A DNA stretch of 64,000 nucleotides. Origin: Actinomycetospora sp. TBRC 11914 (GTDB taxonomy: Bacteria; Actinomycetota; Actinomycetes; Mycobacteriales; Pseudonocardiaceae). The DNA is taken from positions 186,001 to 250,000 of the forward strand of contig NZ_JABBND010000001.1 of assembly GCF_012933465.1 (NCBI RefSeq). Reading direction: 5' to 3'. Made by a program: the position numbers and the translations under genes. Of this stretch, positions 63,810 through 64,000 are shown in pieces. The notes beneath the pieces are model-generated. The model made no database searches, was not told the origin of the DNA, and saw only the letters and a program-made list of their open reading frames with translations. The number at the start of each line of letters is the position of its first letter. Position 1 is the stretch's first letter.

Positions 63810-64000
63810 ATGCGGATCGCGTCGGTTGGCGGCGGCCCCGCCGGGCTGTTCACCGCGATCCTCGCGAAGCGGTCGGACCCCGGCCGGGAGATCGTCGTGT
63901 ACGAGCGCAACGCCGCCGACGACACGTTCGGCTTCGGGGTCGTCTTCTCCGAGGAGACGCTGCAGAACATCGCCGACGCCGACCCCCCGTCCATCGCGCG
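63810..64000 (+). CDS. FAD monooxygenase, N-terminal part (3' end outside window)
   Basis: The first ~63 residues only. The dinucleotide-binding motif [16 protein letters not shown], then [20 protein letters not shown], is typical of the aryl-CoA hydroxylases: salicylyl-CoA 5-hydroxylase or 2-aminobenzoyl-CoA monooxygenase/reductase. Together with the CoA ligase immediately upstream this suggests an aromatic acid is activated and then hydroxylated. The two families differ in the C-terminal domain, which is outside the window. Confidence 0.85.
   Translation, partial: MRIASVGGGPAGLFTAILAKRSDPGREIVVYERNAADDTFGFGVVFSEETLQNIADADPPSIA

Overview
The window is high-GC DNA with dense, frequently overlapping genes (ATGA/GTGA junctions), many GTG starts, a WhiB protein, GAF-ANTAR regulators, an F420-type luciferase-like oxidoreductase and a WS/DGAT acyltransferase. 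This points to an actinomycete. A Pseudonocardiales-type genome is my guess from general appearance, not a demonstrated assignment. No rRNA, tRNA, CRISPR array, transposase or integrase was recognised. 

Layout. 1-4484: chaperone operon (3' end of a zinc-finger-less DnaJ/CbpA, CbpM-like modulator, ClpB, thioredoxin-2 type protein, DoxX-like membrane protein), all overlapping. 4582-18827: regulator-rich stretch with a monooxygenase-fold enzyme, two AraC proteins, two GAF-ANTAR proteins, two almost identical PucR proteins and four STAS-like proteins. It contains a duplicated and rearranged ANTAR/PucR/STAS module, plus membrane proteins and an SRPBCC-alcohol dehydrogenase pair. 18828-27301: LtrA membrane protein, a three-subunit molybdenum aldehyde oxidoreductase, a second SRPBCC-like/alcohol dehydrogenase pair, a third zinc dehydrogenase and a DJ-1/PfpI protein, all on the minus strand. 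27671-34064: GT4 glycosyltransferase, debranching-enzyme-like glucosidase, GlsB-type membrane protein, cytochrome bd oxidase (cydA, cydB). 34273-37283: malate synthase G and an alpha/beta hydrolase. 37393-42658: a partner-switching module (PP2C phosphatase, canonical STAS, MEDS-HATPase kinase) with a third GAF-ANTAR protein and another STAS-like protein. 42712-48055: an App1-phospholipase D fusion, two eroded gene stubs, a WS/DGAT and an AIM24 protein. 48063-52385: extracytoplasmic redox block (ccdA with a frameshift, DsbA-like protein, sulfite-oxidase-like molybdoprotein, glutathione peroxidase). 52496-56892: LLM oxidoreductase, DUF4383 protein, WhiB, MerR/B12-fold regulator, and a phosphofructokinase carrying the pyrophosphate-type signature. 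57194-64000: a catabolic cluster (AraC, SDR, acyl-CoA dehydrogenase, SnoaL-like, PaaX, RidA, PaaK-like ligase and the start of a flavin monooxygenase), cut off by the window end.

How it fits together. Most of the first 45 kb looks like an accessory stress and redox region. Sensors (GAF-ANTAR, PucR, AraC, PP2C/STAS/HATPase) sit among aldehyde/alcohol oxidation, respiratory-protection and storage-carbohydrate genes. Two related non-coding elements recur upstream of the STAS and glycosyltransferase genes, which suggests shared control. The right end is likely an aromatic-acid pathway running through CoA thioesters.
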